From Runella sp. MFBS21 (GTDB lineage Bacteria; Bacteroidota; Bacteroidia; Cytophagales; Spirosomataceae), in contig NZ_JARNTW010000001.1 of NCBI RefSeq assembly GCF_029433105.1, positions 1 to 64,000 of the forward strand: a DNA stretch of 64,000 nucleotides, given 5' to 3'. Shown here piece after piece: positions 27,043 to 37,000 of this stretch. Numbering within the stretch: the stretch's first letter is position 1; every line of letters begins with the position of its first letter. The position numbers were made by a program, and so were the translations under genes. The notes beneath the pieces are model-generated. The model made no database searches and was not told where the DNA came from. It was given only the letters and a program-made list of their open reading frames with translations.

Positions 27043-27375
27043 TCAGACAGATAATTTAAGAGGATTGGCTAAACGGTTCCAAAAACTCGCTCTTACTTCT
27101 TGAATTTCGTGTAAGGTTCGTTGCCCGAAGGTTGTCACCGAAAAAAGCCTTTTACGGCGACCTCCACGTTCGGCCGTTGGTTCCCCCATCTCTGATTTTA
27201 CCATGCCTTTTTCTTCCAGTCGTTGTAAGGCAGAGTGAACTTGATTGAGGCGCACATCACGACCCGTTTCATGAAGGATTTCGTGAGTTATGGCTACCCC
27301 ATAGGCTTGACCTTCCATGACTGCTACAGCCAGTAAAACAATTTCTTCAAATTCTCCTAGGTAAACTCGTTTCAT
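27043..27375 (-). CDS. PadR-family transcriptional regulator (PadR2)
   Basis: 110 residues. LGEFEEIVLLAVAVMEGQAYGVAI leads into the recognition helix (LNQVHSALQRLEEKGMV) and the basic wing PTAERGGRRKRLF, followed by a C-terminal helix. It heads a two-permease unit. The promoter-like element (minus-strand TTGGCA-N3-TATTTTATC, ~27401-27420) lies 25 bp upstream and the tandem operator ~108 bp upstream. Its recognition helix differs from PadR1 (RLNQVH for GFSSVH), so specificity may differ despite similar operators. Confidence 0.92.
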   Translation of the reverse strand: MKRVYLGEFEEIVLLAVAVMEGQAYGVAITHEILHETGRDVRLNQVHSALQRLEEKGMVKSEMGEPTAERGGRRKRLFSVTTFGQRTLHEIQEVRASFWNRLANPLKLSV

Positions 27376-27468
27376 CGGATTGTATTATATCTATTTTTGC
27401 TGATAAAATAACTTGCCAACTTGTTGATAAATAAGTATTGTGTTGATTGTTAGGGTTTTGTAAAAACT

Positions 27469-27514
27469 ATAAGTGAACAAATCTGTCCATAATCGGACAG
27501 ATTTGTTCACTTAT
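27469..27514 (-). terminator. 46-bp perfect inverted repeat, terminator of the stand-alone permease
   Basis: Two 20-bp arms (ATAAGTGAACAAATCTGTCC and its complement) surround a 6-nt loop and are followed on the minus strand by AGTTTTTA. It lies 24 bp past the stop of the permease at 27538. The loop-proximal part is also the first palindrome of tandem operator 2, so one sequence serves as RNA terminator and probable DNA operator. Confidence 0.7.
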
Positions 27515-27519
27515 GGACA
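27484..27519. promoter_or_regulatory. tandem operator 2 (upstream of PadR2 unit)
   Basis: TGTCCATAATCGGACA (27484-27499) and TGTTCACTTATGGACA (27504-27519), centres 20 bp apart against 21 in the other five copies. It is embedded in the long inverted repeat described above. Confidence 0.6.
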
Positions 27520-27537
27520 ACTGCATGGGTAGAAAAT

Positions 27538-29952
27538 TTACTCCACCTTCAAAGCCTCTACAGGGTCAGACAAGGCGGCTTTTGTACTGCGAAAACTGAG
27601 GGTGATAAAAGCGATGACCATCGTTAGAAGTCCTGCGAGAGTGAGAATTTGCCAATCTACTTCGATGTGATAGACAAAATCAGCCAACCACTGATTCATG
27701 AGGTACCAAGCTGCAGGAGTAGCTAGTACAATCGCTACCAAAATGGGTTTTAAGAAGTCGATAGAAAGAAGCCGTACAATGCTTGCCACCGAGGCTCCGA
27801 GCACCTTCCGAACGCCAATTTCTTTGGTGCGTCGAGCTACCATGAACAAAACGAGGCCGTACAAGCCCAAACATCCAATTAAAATGGCAATTGTCGAAAA
27901 AACACTTGCCAATCGAACCGTCAATTGTTCGGTTTCGTAAAATTTTGCCAATTGTTCGTCGAGGTATTCATAGCTAAATACCTCATTAGGGTAGATTTTT
28001 TGCCAAGTTTGCCGGACGTGGTCAAGGGTGTTTGAAGGAGACGCTGCTGCAATTCGAACGCCCACTTTTCGATAACGGTCGGTTTGAGTGGAAATCACAC
28101 AGGGCTCAATTTGTTCGCGCAAAGAGCGTAGGTGAAAATCTTTGACCACCCCCACCACAGGCGCAGCTACGGGCGATAGGTAGGTTTCAATTTTATGGCC
28201 TAGTATGTCATTGGGGGCTTTGATGTTTAATTTTTTGAGCAACGCTTCATTGACCACATATTCTCGAATGGTATCCGACGGCGCAACATTTCTGCCCGCC
28301 ACCAGTTGCAATCCGTACGTTTTTAGAAAATCTGCATCGCCCAGTCGTTCTCGTATCGGAAAAGCTTCCCACTGCGCGCGATTGTCGAATTTGAACGAGC
28401 CGCCATTCATCACCGAAGCCGCCGGCGGACGATAAGCCGCACTCACCGCCTGTATTTCGGGGTATTGAAGCAAGGAATTTTTAAAAGCCGTGAGGGCCGT
28501 TGGGGAAGGGTCAGGTAGGTTGACGACTAAAACATTGTCTTTGTTAAAACCCAAATCCGACTGTTCTACATATTTCATTTGCCTAGTCACTACCAGCGTT
28601 CCGATGATAAGAGCTTGGCAAATGGAAAATTGAACCACAATCATCGACTGCCGCAGCGAAAAACCTCCCCTTTTTGGCATAACTCCTTTTCCTTTTAATG
28701 CCTGCCAAGGGCTAAAGCCCGACATCATAAACGCAGGATACCCTCCCGCTAGTGCGATGATAACAATCAAAAGCAGTAGTAAAAACAGGGATGAAGATGT
28801 ATTTAAGATAAATGAAAGATGTAAGCCCAACCATTGGTTAAACATAGGCAGTAGTAAAATAATCAACACCAATGCCACTCCTTTAGCTCCTAAGACAATC
28901 AGCGCTGTTTCCAACAAAAACTGACGCATTACTTGCCATTGGCTACTTCCTAACGTCTTTCGAATGCCGATTTCTTTGGCCCGACTCAACGACTGCGCCG
29001 TGGCTAAGTTAATAAAATTGAGGCAGGCAATCAGAATCAAAAACGCACCAATCCATCCCAAAGACCACAATAATGAGCGCTGAATCAACGTACCCCCCAT
29101 TCGTTTTATGTCAAAATGCACATCGGCCAATGGTTGAATGTGAAACTGAAAAACTGAAGCATCTTTGCCGTAGTGCTTTTGAGAAATAGAAGGAAAGGCT
29201 GCCGCTAACTGAGCCGCCGAACTTGGCTCTTTGAGAGTGAAATAAATACGGTCGGTAGAGTTGAGTGCCCACCAATCATTCAGGTTTTGGTCGGGGAGGA
29301 GATGAGAGAAAGTTGCCATCGAAATAAACAACTGCACATCGTTGTTGGTGGTACGAGGTGGGTCAGATAAAACGCCCGTTACTTTTACTTTTGTCAAATG
29401 ATTCAAGTCCAATACTTTACCGATAGGGTCTTCATTGCCAAAGTATTTTTTTGCCCAAGATTCGGTAAGTACTACAGTGTTGGGTTCTTGAAGGGAGGTC
29501 TTTGGGCTTCCTTTAAGCCATCGATAATCAAATATCTCAAGCCACTCTGATTCGATTAAAGCACCTGTGTTTAGTTCTAAAAAACGTTGAGAGATTCCAT
29601 TTTGAGTGGCGGGAAGGCTCACGGTTAGTTCACGTAGCGTCTTCAACGCCGCTGCTTGCTCTACTTGGGAAAAACCGTCTCGTAGCGCCTTCGCCATGGG
29701 AAGAGGCGCTTCGGGGTAGGTTTCGACGGAACCATCTTCTAAATGCAAATCTAGTACAATCCGAAAAATGCGATCAAACTTTTGATGATGACGGTCGGTG
29801 CTGAGATGATACGAGATGAAGAGAAAAATCAGCAGCCCACTCGTCATACCTACTGCTAGTCCTGTAATATTGAGAAGGGTATAAGCTTTTTTGGACCAGA
29901 GGTTCCGAAAGGCAATTTTAAAGTAGTTTTGGAGCATATCTATAAGGTTCAT
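27538..29952 (-). CDS. stand-alone FtsX/MacB-type permease without prefix domain
   Basis: About 804 residues. It starts MNLIDMLQNYFKIAFRN, so the ~75-residue prefix of its relatives is absent and the protein begins at the first membrane anchor. The ATG at 29952 is preferred over TTG 29958; ATG 29937 is also possible. TM1 lies at ~15-40. The first FtsX repeat has SRAKEIGIRKTLGSSQWQ and the second ARRTKEIGVRKVLGASVAS, ending DPVEALKVE. It has no PadR gene and no tandem operator upstream. Its start faces the response regulator gene (30164, plus strand) across a 211-bp divergent region, so that regulator could control it. The last point is inference. Confidence 0.88.
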   Translation of the reverse strand: MNLIDMLQNYFKIAFRNLWSKKAYTLLNITGLAVGMTSGLLIFLFISYHLSTDRHHQKFDRIFRIVLDLHLEDGSVETYPEAPLPMAKALRDGFSQVEQAAALKTLRELTVSLPATQNGISQRFLELNTGALIESEWLEIFDYRWLKGSPKTSLQEPNTVVLTESWAKKYFGNEDPIGKVLDLNHLTKVKVTGVLSDPPRTTNNDVQLFISMATFSHLLPDQNLNDWWALNSTDRIYFTLKEPSSAAQLAAAFPSISQKHYGKDASVFQFHIQPLADVHFDIKRMGGTLIQRSLLWSLGWIGAFLILIACLNFINLATAQSLSRAKEIGIRKTLGSSQWQVMRQFLLETALIVLGAKGVALVLIILLLPMFNQWLGLHLSFILNTSSSLFLLLLLIVIIALAGGYPAFMMSGFSPWQALKGKGVMPKRGGFSLRQSMIVVQFSICQALIIGTLVVTRQMKYVEQSDLGFNKDNVLVVNLPDPSPTALTAFKNSLLQYPEIQAVSAAYRPPAASVMNGGSFKFDNRAQWEAFPIRERLGDADFLKTYGLQLVAGRNVAPSDTIREYVVNEALLKKLNIKAPNDILGHKIETYLSPVAAPVVGVVKDFHLRSLREQIEPCVISTQTDRYRKVGVRIAAASPSNTLDHVRQTWQKIYPNEVFSYEYLDEQLAKFYETEQLTVRLASVFSTIAILIGCLGLYGLVLFMVARRTKEIGVRKVLGASVASIVRLLSIDFLKPILVAIVLATPAAWYLMNQWLADFVYHIEVDWQILTLAGLLTMVIAFITLSFRSTKAALSDPVEALKVE

Positions 29953-30101
29953 AATCAATAGAATGACAAGTTACGATACATTTAGAAAATGCTACTGTTA
30001 AAAGATGTTAAGGGAGAATGTAATCTATAATTGGGAACAAAAGCAGATATATTAGATGTAGTATTGGCAAATTCACACTATACTTTTTATAATTTTGGAT
30101 A

Positions 30102-30157
30102 AAACATGGAAAATATGTTTGAAACAATACTAACTTGAATCCTCATCAACCCAAGTT
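30102..30157. promoter_or_regulatory. paired inverted repeats upstream of the response regulator
   Basis: Two small inverted repeats precede the start at 30164: AAACAT-N7-ATGTTT (30102-30120) and AACTTG-N14-CAAGTT (30132-30157). Either could be an operator in the divergent region shared with the stand-alone permease. No other copy is seen in the window. Confidence 0.3.
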
Positions 30158-30163
30158 GTATAC

Positions 30164-30835
30164 ATGAAAATCTTGTTAGTGGAAGATGAAGAACGATTAG
30201 CGTCGTTTATTCGAAAAGGTATCTCAGCTGAAGGCTATGAAGTAACCGTGGCTTATGATGGACGCACTGGCCTTTCATTGTTTCGGAAAGATATTTATGA
30301 TATTATCATATTAGATGTAAATCTCCCTCAACTTAATGGATTTGAGCTTTGTCGCCTTATTAGATCAGAAAATGAGGAAGTGCCTGTTTTGATGCTAACA
30401 GCTTTGGATAGTATGGCCGACAAATCGGACGGTTTCAATGCGGGGGCAGATGATTATTTGGCCAAACCTTTTGAGTTTCAGGAATTGCTATTGAGACTTA
30501 GAGCACTTACAAGGAGAAATGGATTCAAGCAAAAGCAAATTCTTCGATTGGCGGATTTAGAATTGAATTTGGACACCAAAACCGTAACCAGAGCAGGGAA
30601 GCGGATTGATCTCACTACGCGAGAGTATTCTTTGATGGAGTATTTGATGCTCAACAAAGGCAAAACCATTTCGCGAGTCGACATTAGTGAGCGGGTGTGG
30701 AGTCTCAATTTTGATAGCAATACCAACGTAATCGACGTATATATCAGTTATTTAAGAAAAAAAATCGATAAAGATTTTTCTCCAAAATTACTGCATACGA
30801 TTGTTGGAATGGGCTATGTTTTACGGGAAGGATAA
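30164..30835 (+). CDS. OmpR/PhoB-type response regulator
   Basis: 223 residues. The receiver domain (1-~120) has acidic pocket residues D8 and E9, the phosphoacceptor D51 (IIILDVNLP), T79 and K101 (LAKPFE). A winged-helix DNA-binding domain follows (~128-223; RKKIDKD and HTIVGMGYVL at its end). It is 20 nt ahead of the histidine kinase gene and is its evident partner. By position the pair probably controls the RND efflux genes downstream, an arrangement resembling the metal- or drug-responsive CusR/CopR type, but the signal is unknown. Confidence 0.95.
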   Translation: MKILLVEDEERLASFIRKGISAEGYEVTVAYDGRTGLSLFRKDIYDIIILDVNLPQLNGFELCRLIRSENEEVPVLMLTALDSMADKSDGFNAGADDYLAKPFEFQELLLRLRALTRRNGFKQKQILRLADLELNLDTKTVTRAGKRIDLTTREYSLMEYLMLNKGKTISRVDISERVWSLNFDSNTNVIDVYISYLRKKIDKDFSPKLLHTIVGMGYVLREG

Positions 30836-30855
30836 ATATTTCGTGCTTTCTTTTT

Positions 30856-32211
30856 ATGCTTATTCGCAATCGACTCACTATTATTTTTACCCTACTTGCT
30901 ACAGGCATTCAAGTGACATTGTCGGTATTGGTATGGTACTTTTATTCATTGTATAGGCAAGAAGAATTTTATAGTAGGCTCGAAGGCAAAGCCCGAATGG
31001 CGGGGCGATTGCTGATTTCGAAGCGTCACTTGCATGATGATTTTTTTAAAAATATGGTAAAGACCGATTTGCTAACTCTCGTAGAAGAGCAAATTAGTAT
31101 TTATGATAGAGAACGCCGTCTTATTTTTACCAATCGAAATTTGAAGGAGACGGAGTATTACAAAGAAAAAATAAACAATCTTTCCTCGACTTCTTTGTCT
31201 GAATTCAAAACAGGACATTTGGAATCAATTTTGATGCCTTATCGCGACCGAGAGCAATTGTTTTATATTTTTTCTTCGGGTTATGACCGCATCGGATTGG
31301 CCAAGTTGGCTACCTTACAGCAAATCCTGCTGTTGGCAAATCTGCTGGGCTTTGCTTTGATTGTATTGGCGGGGTGGTATTTTTCGGGAAGAGTATTGAA
31401 GCCTATTTCTCAAATTGTGGACGAAGTGGAGCAAATCACCGCTGTAGATCTGCATAAGCGGGTACATGAGGGAAATCGGCGTGATGAAATTGCGCAGCTT
31501 GCCATTACTTTTAATCGAATGCTTTTTAGGTTAGAAGATGCTTTTGTATCCCAGCGAAGTTTTGTAGCTCATGCTTCTCATGAGCTTCGCACGCCGCTTA
31601 CCAATACCTTGGGCACTTTAGAGACCTCGCTACGGTATGACCAAAATCCGGCCGATTGGCGAGATAGCATGGAAATTGCCATTGAAGAGCTAAAAAAAGT
31701 AATTTCTCTAACCAATGGTTTGCTGAGTTTGACCAAAGTTACCGATGGCACCGTGGCCTTAGTAAATGTTCAAGTAGATGATTGTCTGCTGAATGCTATT
31801 GGACAGGTGCAGGCCAAATACCCACAGCGACAACTTCCGCTGCAATTTGTGACCAGTGAAGAGCCTTATTTTACCATAAAAGGCAATGCGGCTTTGTTGA
31901 CTACGGCTTTTTTAAACATTTTAGACAATGCCTGTAAATATTCTACCCAGGAAGTAATAGTGAAACTGGAGTCAACAAAAAAACAAATGGTGTTGACGGT
32001 CACTGACAGAGGTCGGGGAATTGATGAAGTAGATATTGCTCATATCTTCAATCCTCTTTATCGAGGAAACAATGTAGAAGGTGTATCTGGCTATGGGGTG
32101 GGCTTGGCGGTTACTCAAAAAATCATAGAGCTACATCAGGGGGTGCTAAAAATCAATTCTCACCTCAATCAAGGCACGACAGTGCGTATTTGTTTGCCAC
32201 TTTTAGTTTAA
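30856..32211 (+). CDS. sensor histidine kinase
   Basis: 451 residues. TM1 (~8-30), a ~120-residue periplasmic sensor region, TM2 (~153-176), HAMP (~177-230), HisKA with phosphoacceptor H242 in HASHELRTPLTN, and HATPase_c with N-box NILDNA (354-359), G1 DRGRGID (384-390) and G2 GYGVGLA (412-418). It phosphorylates the response regulator encoded just upstream. The short periplasmic sensor has no recognisable ligand domain. The layout resembles the kinases paired with heavy-metal/drug RND pumps. A gap of ~290 bp to the next gene contains only a small TTGCC-TTTC-GGCAA hairpin. Confidence 0.95.
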   Translation: MLIRNRLTIIFTLLATGIQVTLSVLVWYFYSLYRQEEFYSRLEGKARMAGRLLISKRHLHDDFFKNMVKTDLLTLVEEQISIYDRERRLIFTNRNLKETEYYKEKINNLSSTSLSEFKTGHLESILMPYRDREQLFYIFSSGYDRIGLAKLATLQQILLLANLLGFALIVLAGWYFSGRVLKPISQIVDEVEQITAVDLHKRVHEGNRRDEIAQLAITFNRMLFRLEDAFVSQRSFVAHASHELRTPLTNTLGTLETSLRYDQNPADWRDSMEIAIEELKKVISLTNGLLSLTKVTDGTVALVNVQVDDCLLNAIGQVQAKYPQRQLPLQFVTSEEPYFTIKGNAALLTTAFLNILDNACKYSTQEVIVKLESTKKQMVLTVTDRGRGIDEVDIAHIFNPLYRGNNVEGVSGYGVGLAVTQKIIELHQGVLKINSHLNQGTTVRICLPLLV

Positions 32212-32501
32212 TTTCTCATCTCGTTTTAATGTTTGCCTTTCGGCAACAGGATTTCTATTTTCTAAAATAAATTGGTTGTTAAGATTATAAAATAGTACAT
32301 TTTGAAGATGTTTTTTTTGGGGGGTAATGATTTGTGGTCTTTCAATGGCCTAAATCAAGCTTTCAGAGCCTTTTTGATGTTCTTATTTTTTCTAATGACT
32401 TATGTCATTTTATGTATTTTTCTAATGTTTTCTAATTCCCTTCTCATATTGTTTTAATGTTGGGATGGTTGGTTTGTGTCGAAGCAACACAGAAACAAAC
32501 C

Positions 32502-32771
32502 ATGCAACGCCGAAATTTTCCCTCGATTTTGCTTTATAGTTTCGGATTGGCCTTAGCTAGTTCGTTGGTTTTTAACGGCTTTTTGCTTTACCAACAGCAC
32601 CGTCAATACCGCCCAGATGAATACGAGTTGGAGGTGGCCGACAATGTAATGTTTCGGCAACAACTGTTGGAATGTGTACGGGACAATCGTCAAAAAGACA
32701 GTTTGATTAGGAAGCTAGAGCAATTTTCTAACGCTCCGCCGCTGCGCTCCCATGCTAAAGGGAAAAAATGA
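32502..32771 (+). CDS. small membrane-anchored protein of unknown function
   Basis: 89 residues from MQRRNFPSILLYSFG. An upstream ATG at 32457 would add 15 less plausible residues. One membrane segment (~8-27) is followed by a charged, probably cytoplasmic or periplasmic coiled-coil-like tail (EVADNVMFRQQLLECVRDNR, then SLIRKLEQF). Not recognised. It sits between the two-component system and the RND genes on the same strand. Confidence 0.55.
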   Translation: MQRRNFPSILLYSFGLALASSLVFNGFLLYQQHRQYRPDEYELEVADNVMFRQQLLECVRDNRQKDSLIRKLEQFSNAPPLRSHAKGKK

Positions 32772-32961
32772 TATTCAACTCAATCATAAAACCTCCTATT
32801 TATCCCACCATGAACATGTTAACTTCATTTTGTCTATTAGGGATGTTTCAAGTCGATACTTGATGCTCCTATTCTGAAATGGATATTTTTTTAATAATCC
32901 AACCCAGTGATACACTTTACATAACCATTCTCACAACAATTTCTCGTTAAATAAAATTAGT

Positions 32962-34044
32962 ATGAAGACGACTCTCATGCTTACGGGCTTGTTTTGCCTA
33001 CTGTGGTGTACAAGCTGCTCCGAAAAAGAGGAAAAAAAAGAAGAAGTAACCAAGTATGTAGTTACGGCTCCTCTCAAAAAAGACACTACGATTACGAAAG
33101 AGTATGTGTGTCAAATCCGCTCCATCCGTCACATCGAATTGCGTGCCCAGCAACGAGGCTACATCCAAGGGATTTTTGTGGATGAAGGGCAGATGGTAAA
33201 AGAAGGGCAGTTGATGTTTCAAATCATGCCCCAACTCTACGAAGCTGAAGTACAAAAAGCTGAAGCCGAAGCCAAATTTGCCAGTATTGAGTACAAAAAT
33301 ACCAAACGCCTTGCCGACAGCAACATTGTAGCTCCTAATGAATTGGCTATGATCAATGCCAAATGGGACAAAGCCAAAGCTGAGCTCGCCTTAGCGCAGA
33401 TTCACTTAGGGTTTACCAAAATTAAGGCCCCTTTTTCGGGCATCATGGATCATTTTCAAGTGCGCTCTGGAAGTTTGGTCGAGGAAGGCGATTTGCTTAC
33501 TACGCTTTCTGACAATAGTAAAATGTGGGTTTATTTCAATGTGCCCGAAGCTGAGTACTTGGATTTTAAGACCAAAACTCAGAATAATAATATGTCGAAG
33601 GTAAACTTGGTAATGGCCAACCATGAAGTGTTTGGGCATCCTGGGGTTGTGGAAACGATAGAAGCCGATTTTAACAACGAAACGGGAAATATCGCTTTTC
33701 GGGCCACTTTCCCAAATCCCAAAGGCTTGCTGCGTCATGGAGAAACGGGCAATATTCAAATGGTAGTGCCTCTCAAAAATGCCATTATTATCCCTCAAAA
33801 AGCCACCTTCGAGATTCTTGAGAAAAAGTACGTTTATGTGGTGGGTAAAGACAATGTTGTCAGATCGCGCGAAATTAACATCGCCGCCGAAATGCCCGAC
33901 CTCTACGTGGTGAAAGATGGCTTAGCCGCCGACGAACGAATCTTGCTTGAAGGTATCCGTAAAGTACATGACAACGAGAAGATTCACTTTGATTACCAAG
34001 AGCCACGCAAGGTCTTAGCCAATCTTAAAGTGTACACTGAGTAA
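32962..34044 (+). CDS. RND efflux periplasmic adaptor (membrane fusion lipoprotein)
   Basis: 360 residues with a lipoprotein-type signal (lipidation likely at C19, CTSC-SEK), then a Lys/Glu-rich linker. The HlyD/AcrA-like body begins with a barrel-sandwich/lipoyl half (LRAQQRGYIQGIFVDEGQMV), a helical hairpin rich in Ala/Glu/Lys (~85-140), the second lipoyl half (FTKIKAPFSGIMDHFQVRSG), a beta-barrel and a membrane-proximal domain. It links the inner-membrane pump to the outer-membrane channel. It is the first gene of a three-gene efflux operon, with 30 nt to the pump gene. Confidence 0.95.
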   Translation: MKTTLMLTGLFCLLWCTSCSEKEEKKEEVTKYVVTAPLKKDTTITKEYVCQIRSIRHIELRAQQRGYIQGIFVDEGQMVKEGQLMFQIMPQLYEAEVQKAEAEAKFASIEYKNTKRLADSNIVAPNELAMINAKWDKAKAELALAQIHLGFTKIKAPFSGIMDHFQVRSGSLVEEGDLLTTLSDNSKMWVYFNVPEAEYLDFKTKTQNNNMSKVNLVMANHEVFGHPGVVETIEADFNNETGNIAFRATFPNPKGLLRHGETGNIQMVVPLKNAIIIPQKATFEILEKKYVYVVGKDNVVRSREINIAAEMPDLYVVKDGLAADERILLEGIRKVHDNEKIHFDYQEPRKVLANLKVYTE

Positions 34045-34074
34045 TAGCTCTTCTCCCCAAAATATCGCAAGAAT

Positions 34075-37000
34075 ATGTTTAGTAAATTCATACATCGGCC
34101 AGTACTTGCTATCGTCATCTCGCTGGTCATTATTTTCATGGGGATATTGGCTATCACTAGCTTACCTATCTCACAATTTCCCGAAATTTCGCCCCCAATG
34201 GTTATCGTGCGGGCTTCTTACCCAGGGGCTAGTGCCAAAGTACTTACCGAGTCGGTATTGATTCCGATGGAACAGGCCATCAACGGCGTACCAGGCATGA
34301 AATACATGACTTCTGACGCCACCAGTGCTGGGGAAGCCAACATCCAGATTGTTTTTAACTTAGGTACTGATCCTGACCAAGCCGTCGTCAACGTCAATAC
34401 GCGTATTGCGCAGGTGCTCAACCGCTTGCCTATCTTGGTGCAGCGTGAAGGGGTCATCGTAAACCGTATTGTTCCCAACATGTTGATGTACGTCAACTTG
34501 TACAGCAAAGACCCCAAGGCCAACATGAAGTTTCTTTTCAACTTTGCGGGGGTAAATATGTTGCCTGAACTTCAACGGATTACGGGAATTGGACAAGCCA
34601 GTATCTTAGGGAGTCGCCAGTACGCCATGCGGATTTGGCTCAAACCCGACCGTATGCGGGCTTATAATATCTCCGCCGACGAGGTGATGGAAGCCCTCAA
34701 CGACCAGAGTGTGATTGGGTCGCCTGGGCGGATTGGCCGAAGCGACGGAAAACGCGCCGAAGCCTTGGAATACGTACTGACCTACCAAGGGCGTTTCAAC
34801 GACGTGGAGCAGTACAAAAACGTGATTGTGAAGGCAAATCCTAACGGTGAAATTCTAAAATTGAAAGACATTGCCGAAGTGGAGCTTGGTAGCGAATATT
34901 ATGACATTTATTCCAACCTCAACGGCTACCCGTCGGCGGCGATTATGCTCAAACAAACCTACGGAAGTAACGCCAGCGATGTCATTAAAAGCGTAAAGGC
35001 CAAGCTGGATGAAATGAAGAAAACGTCGTTTCCGCCTGGTATGGATTACGAAATTAGCTACGACGTTTCGCACTTTTTGGATGCCTCCATCGAAAACGTC
35101 ATTCACACCCTGCGCGATGCCTTTATTCTGGTGGCTTTGGTGGTATTTATCTTCTTGGGCGACTGGCGTTCTACGCTCATCCCTACGCTGGCCGTGCCTG
35201 TTTCGCTGATTGGTGCGTTTATCTTTATGCAACTCTTTGGCCTGACCATCAACATGATTACGCTCTTTGCGTTGGTACTTGCCATCGGTATTGTGGTCGA
35301 TGACGCCATTGTGGTCGTGGAGGCCGTCCATGCCAAAATGGAAGAAGAGCCGCACCTCACGCCTTACAAAGCCGTCAAGAAAGTACTTCGCGAAATCAGC
35401 GGTGCCGTTATTGCCATCACGTTGTTGATGACCGCCGTGTTTGTTCCCGTCGCGTTTATGACAGGCCCCGTGGGGATTTTCTACCGCCAGTTTTCGATTA
35501 CAATGGCTACGTCTATCGTCATTTCGGGGCTGGTAGCGCTTACCCTTACGCCTGTGCTCTGTGCCATGATTTTGAAAAACCACCACGGAAACCATCGCAA
35601 GAAAACCATCATCGACCGCTTCATTGATGCCTTCAACCGGGGTTTTGAAAAACTGACGGGTCGGTACGTGGGGCTTCTGCGCCTCATCGTCAACCGCCGC
35701 GTGGTGACTTGGGGAATCTTGTTGGCTTTTGGAATTGGAATTTTCGGAATTACGGCCAAACTCCCCTCGGGCTTTATTCCTAGCGAAGACCAAGGCATGA
35801 TTTACGCCATCGTCCAAACGCCTCCAGGCTCCACCTTGGAACGCACCAACGACATTACCCGCAAACTCCAAGCCATTGCCGAAAAAGTAGAGGGGATTCA
35901 GTCGGTTTCAGCGCTTGCGGGCTACGAAGTACTTACCGAAGGGCGGGGATCAAACGCGGGTACGTGTTTGATTAACCTCAAACCTTGGGACGAGCGTAAA
36001 CACACCGTCAATGAGATTATTTATGAATTAGAAGAAAGGGCCAAAGTAATCCCTGGCGCAACCATCGAATTTTTTGACCCACCAGCCGTACCAGGCTACG
36101 GAGCTGCGGGTGGTTTTGCGCTGCAATTGTTGGACAAAACCAACACGGGTGATTACAAACAACTCGAAAAAGTCAGCTCCGACTTTATGAGTGAACTCAA
36201 GAAGCGGAAAGAACTGACGGGCTTGTTTACCTTTTACAGTGCCAATTACCCCCAATACGAACTCGAAATTGATAATAAATTGGCCATGCAAAAGGGGGTT
36301 TCGATTGGCAACGCCATGAATACACTCTCCATCTTGATTGGTAGTACGTACGAACTCGGTTTTATTAAGTTTCAGCGTTTCTTTAAGGTGTTTGTGCAAG
36401 CATCGCCCGAATACCGCCGACTCCCTGATGACATTATGAACCTGTACGTCAAAAACAAGTACGACGAAATGGTGCCGTTCTCGGCCTTTATGCGCATCAA
36501 AAAATCGCAGGGCGCCAACGAAATCAACCGCTATAACATGTACACCACTGCGGCTTTCCGTGGGGCACCTGCCAAAGGATACAGTAGTGGGGAGGCCATC
36601 AAGGTGATTCAGGAAGTGGCCAAGAAAACCCTTCCACGCGGCTACGACATCGACTGGGGTGGGTTGTCGAAAGACGAAGTAATGCGGGGCAACGAGGCAC
36701 TTTACATTTTCCTCATCGTATTGGCCTTTGTGTATTTTGTCCTTGCTGCCCAGTACGAGAGCTTTATTCTACCGCTGGCGGTGGTCTTCTCGCTGCCTGC
36801 GGGGGTCTTCGGTTCTTTCTTGCTCATTAAAGTGATGGGACTTGCCAACGACATTTATGCCCAAGTAGGGTTGGTGATGTTGGTCGGGTTGTTGGGGAAA
36901 AACGCCGTTTTGATTGTGGAATTTGCCGTCCAGAAACACAAGGAAGGCTTCACCGTTTTGAACGCTGCTATCGAAGGTGCCAAGGTACGTTTCCGCCCCA

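Noticed and set aside
34855-35871. 338-codon minus-strand open frame opposite the RND pump gene
   Set aside because: Antisense shadow of a conserved gene: repetitive His/Asn/Arg-rich translation with no recognisable motif.
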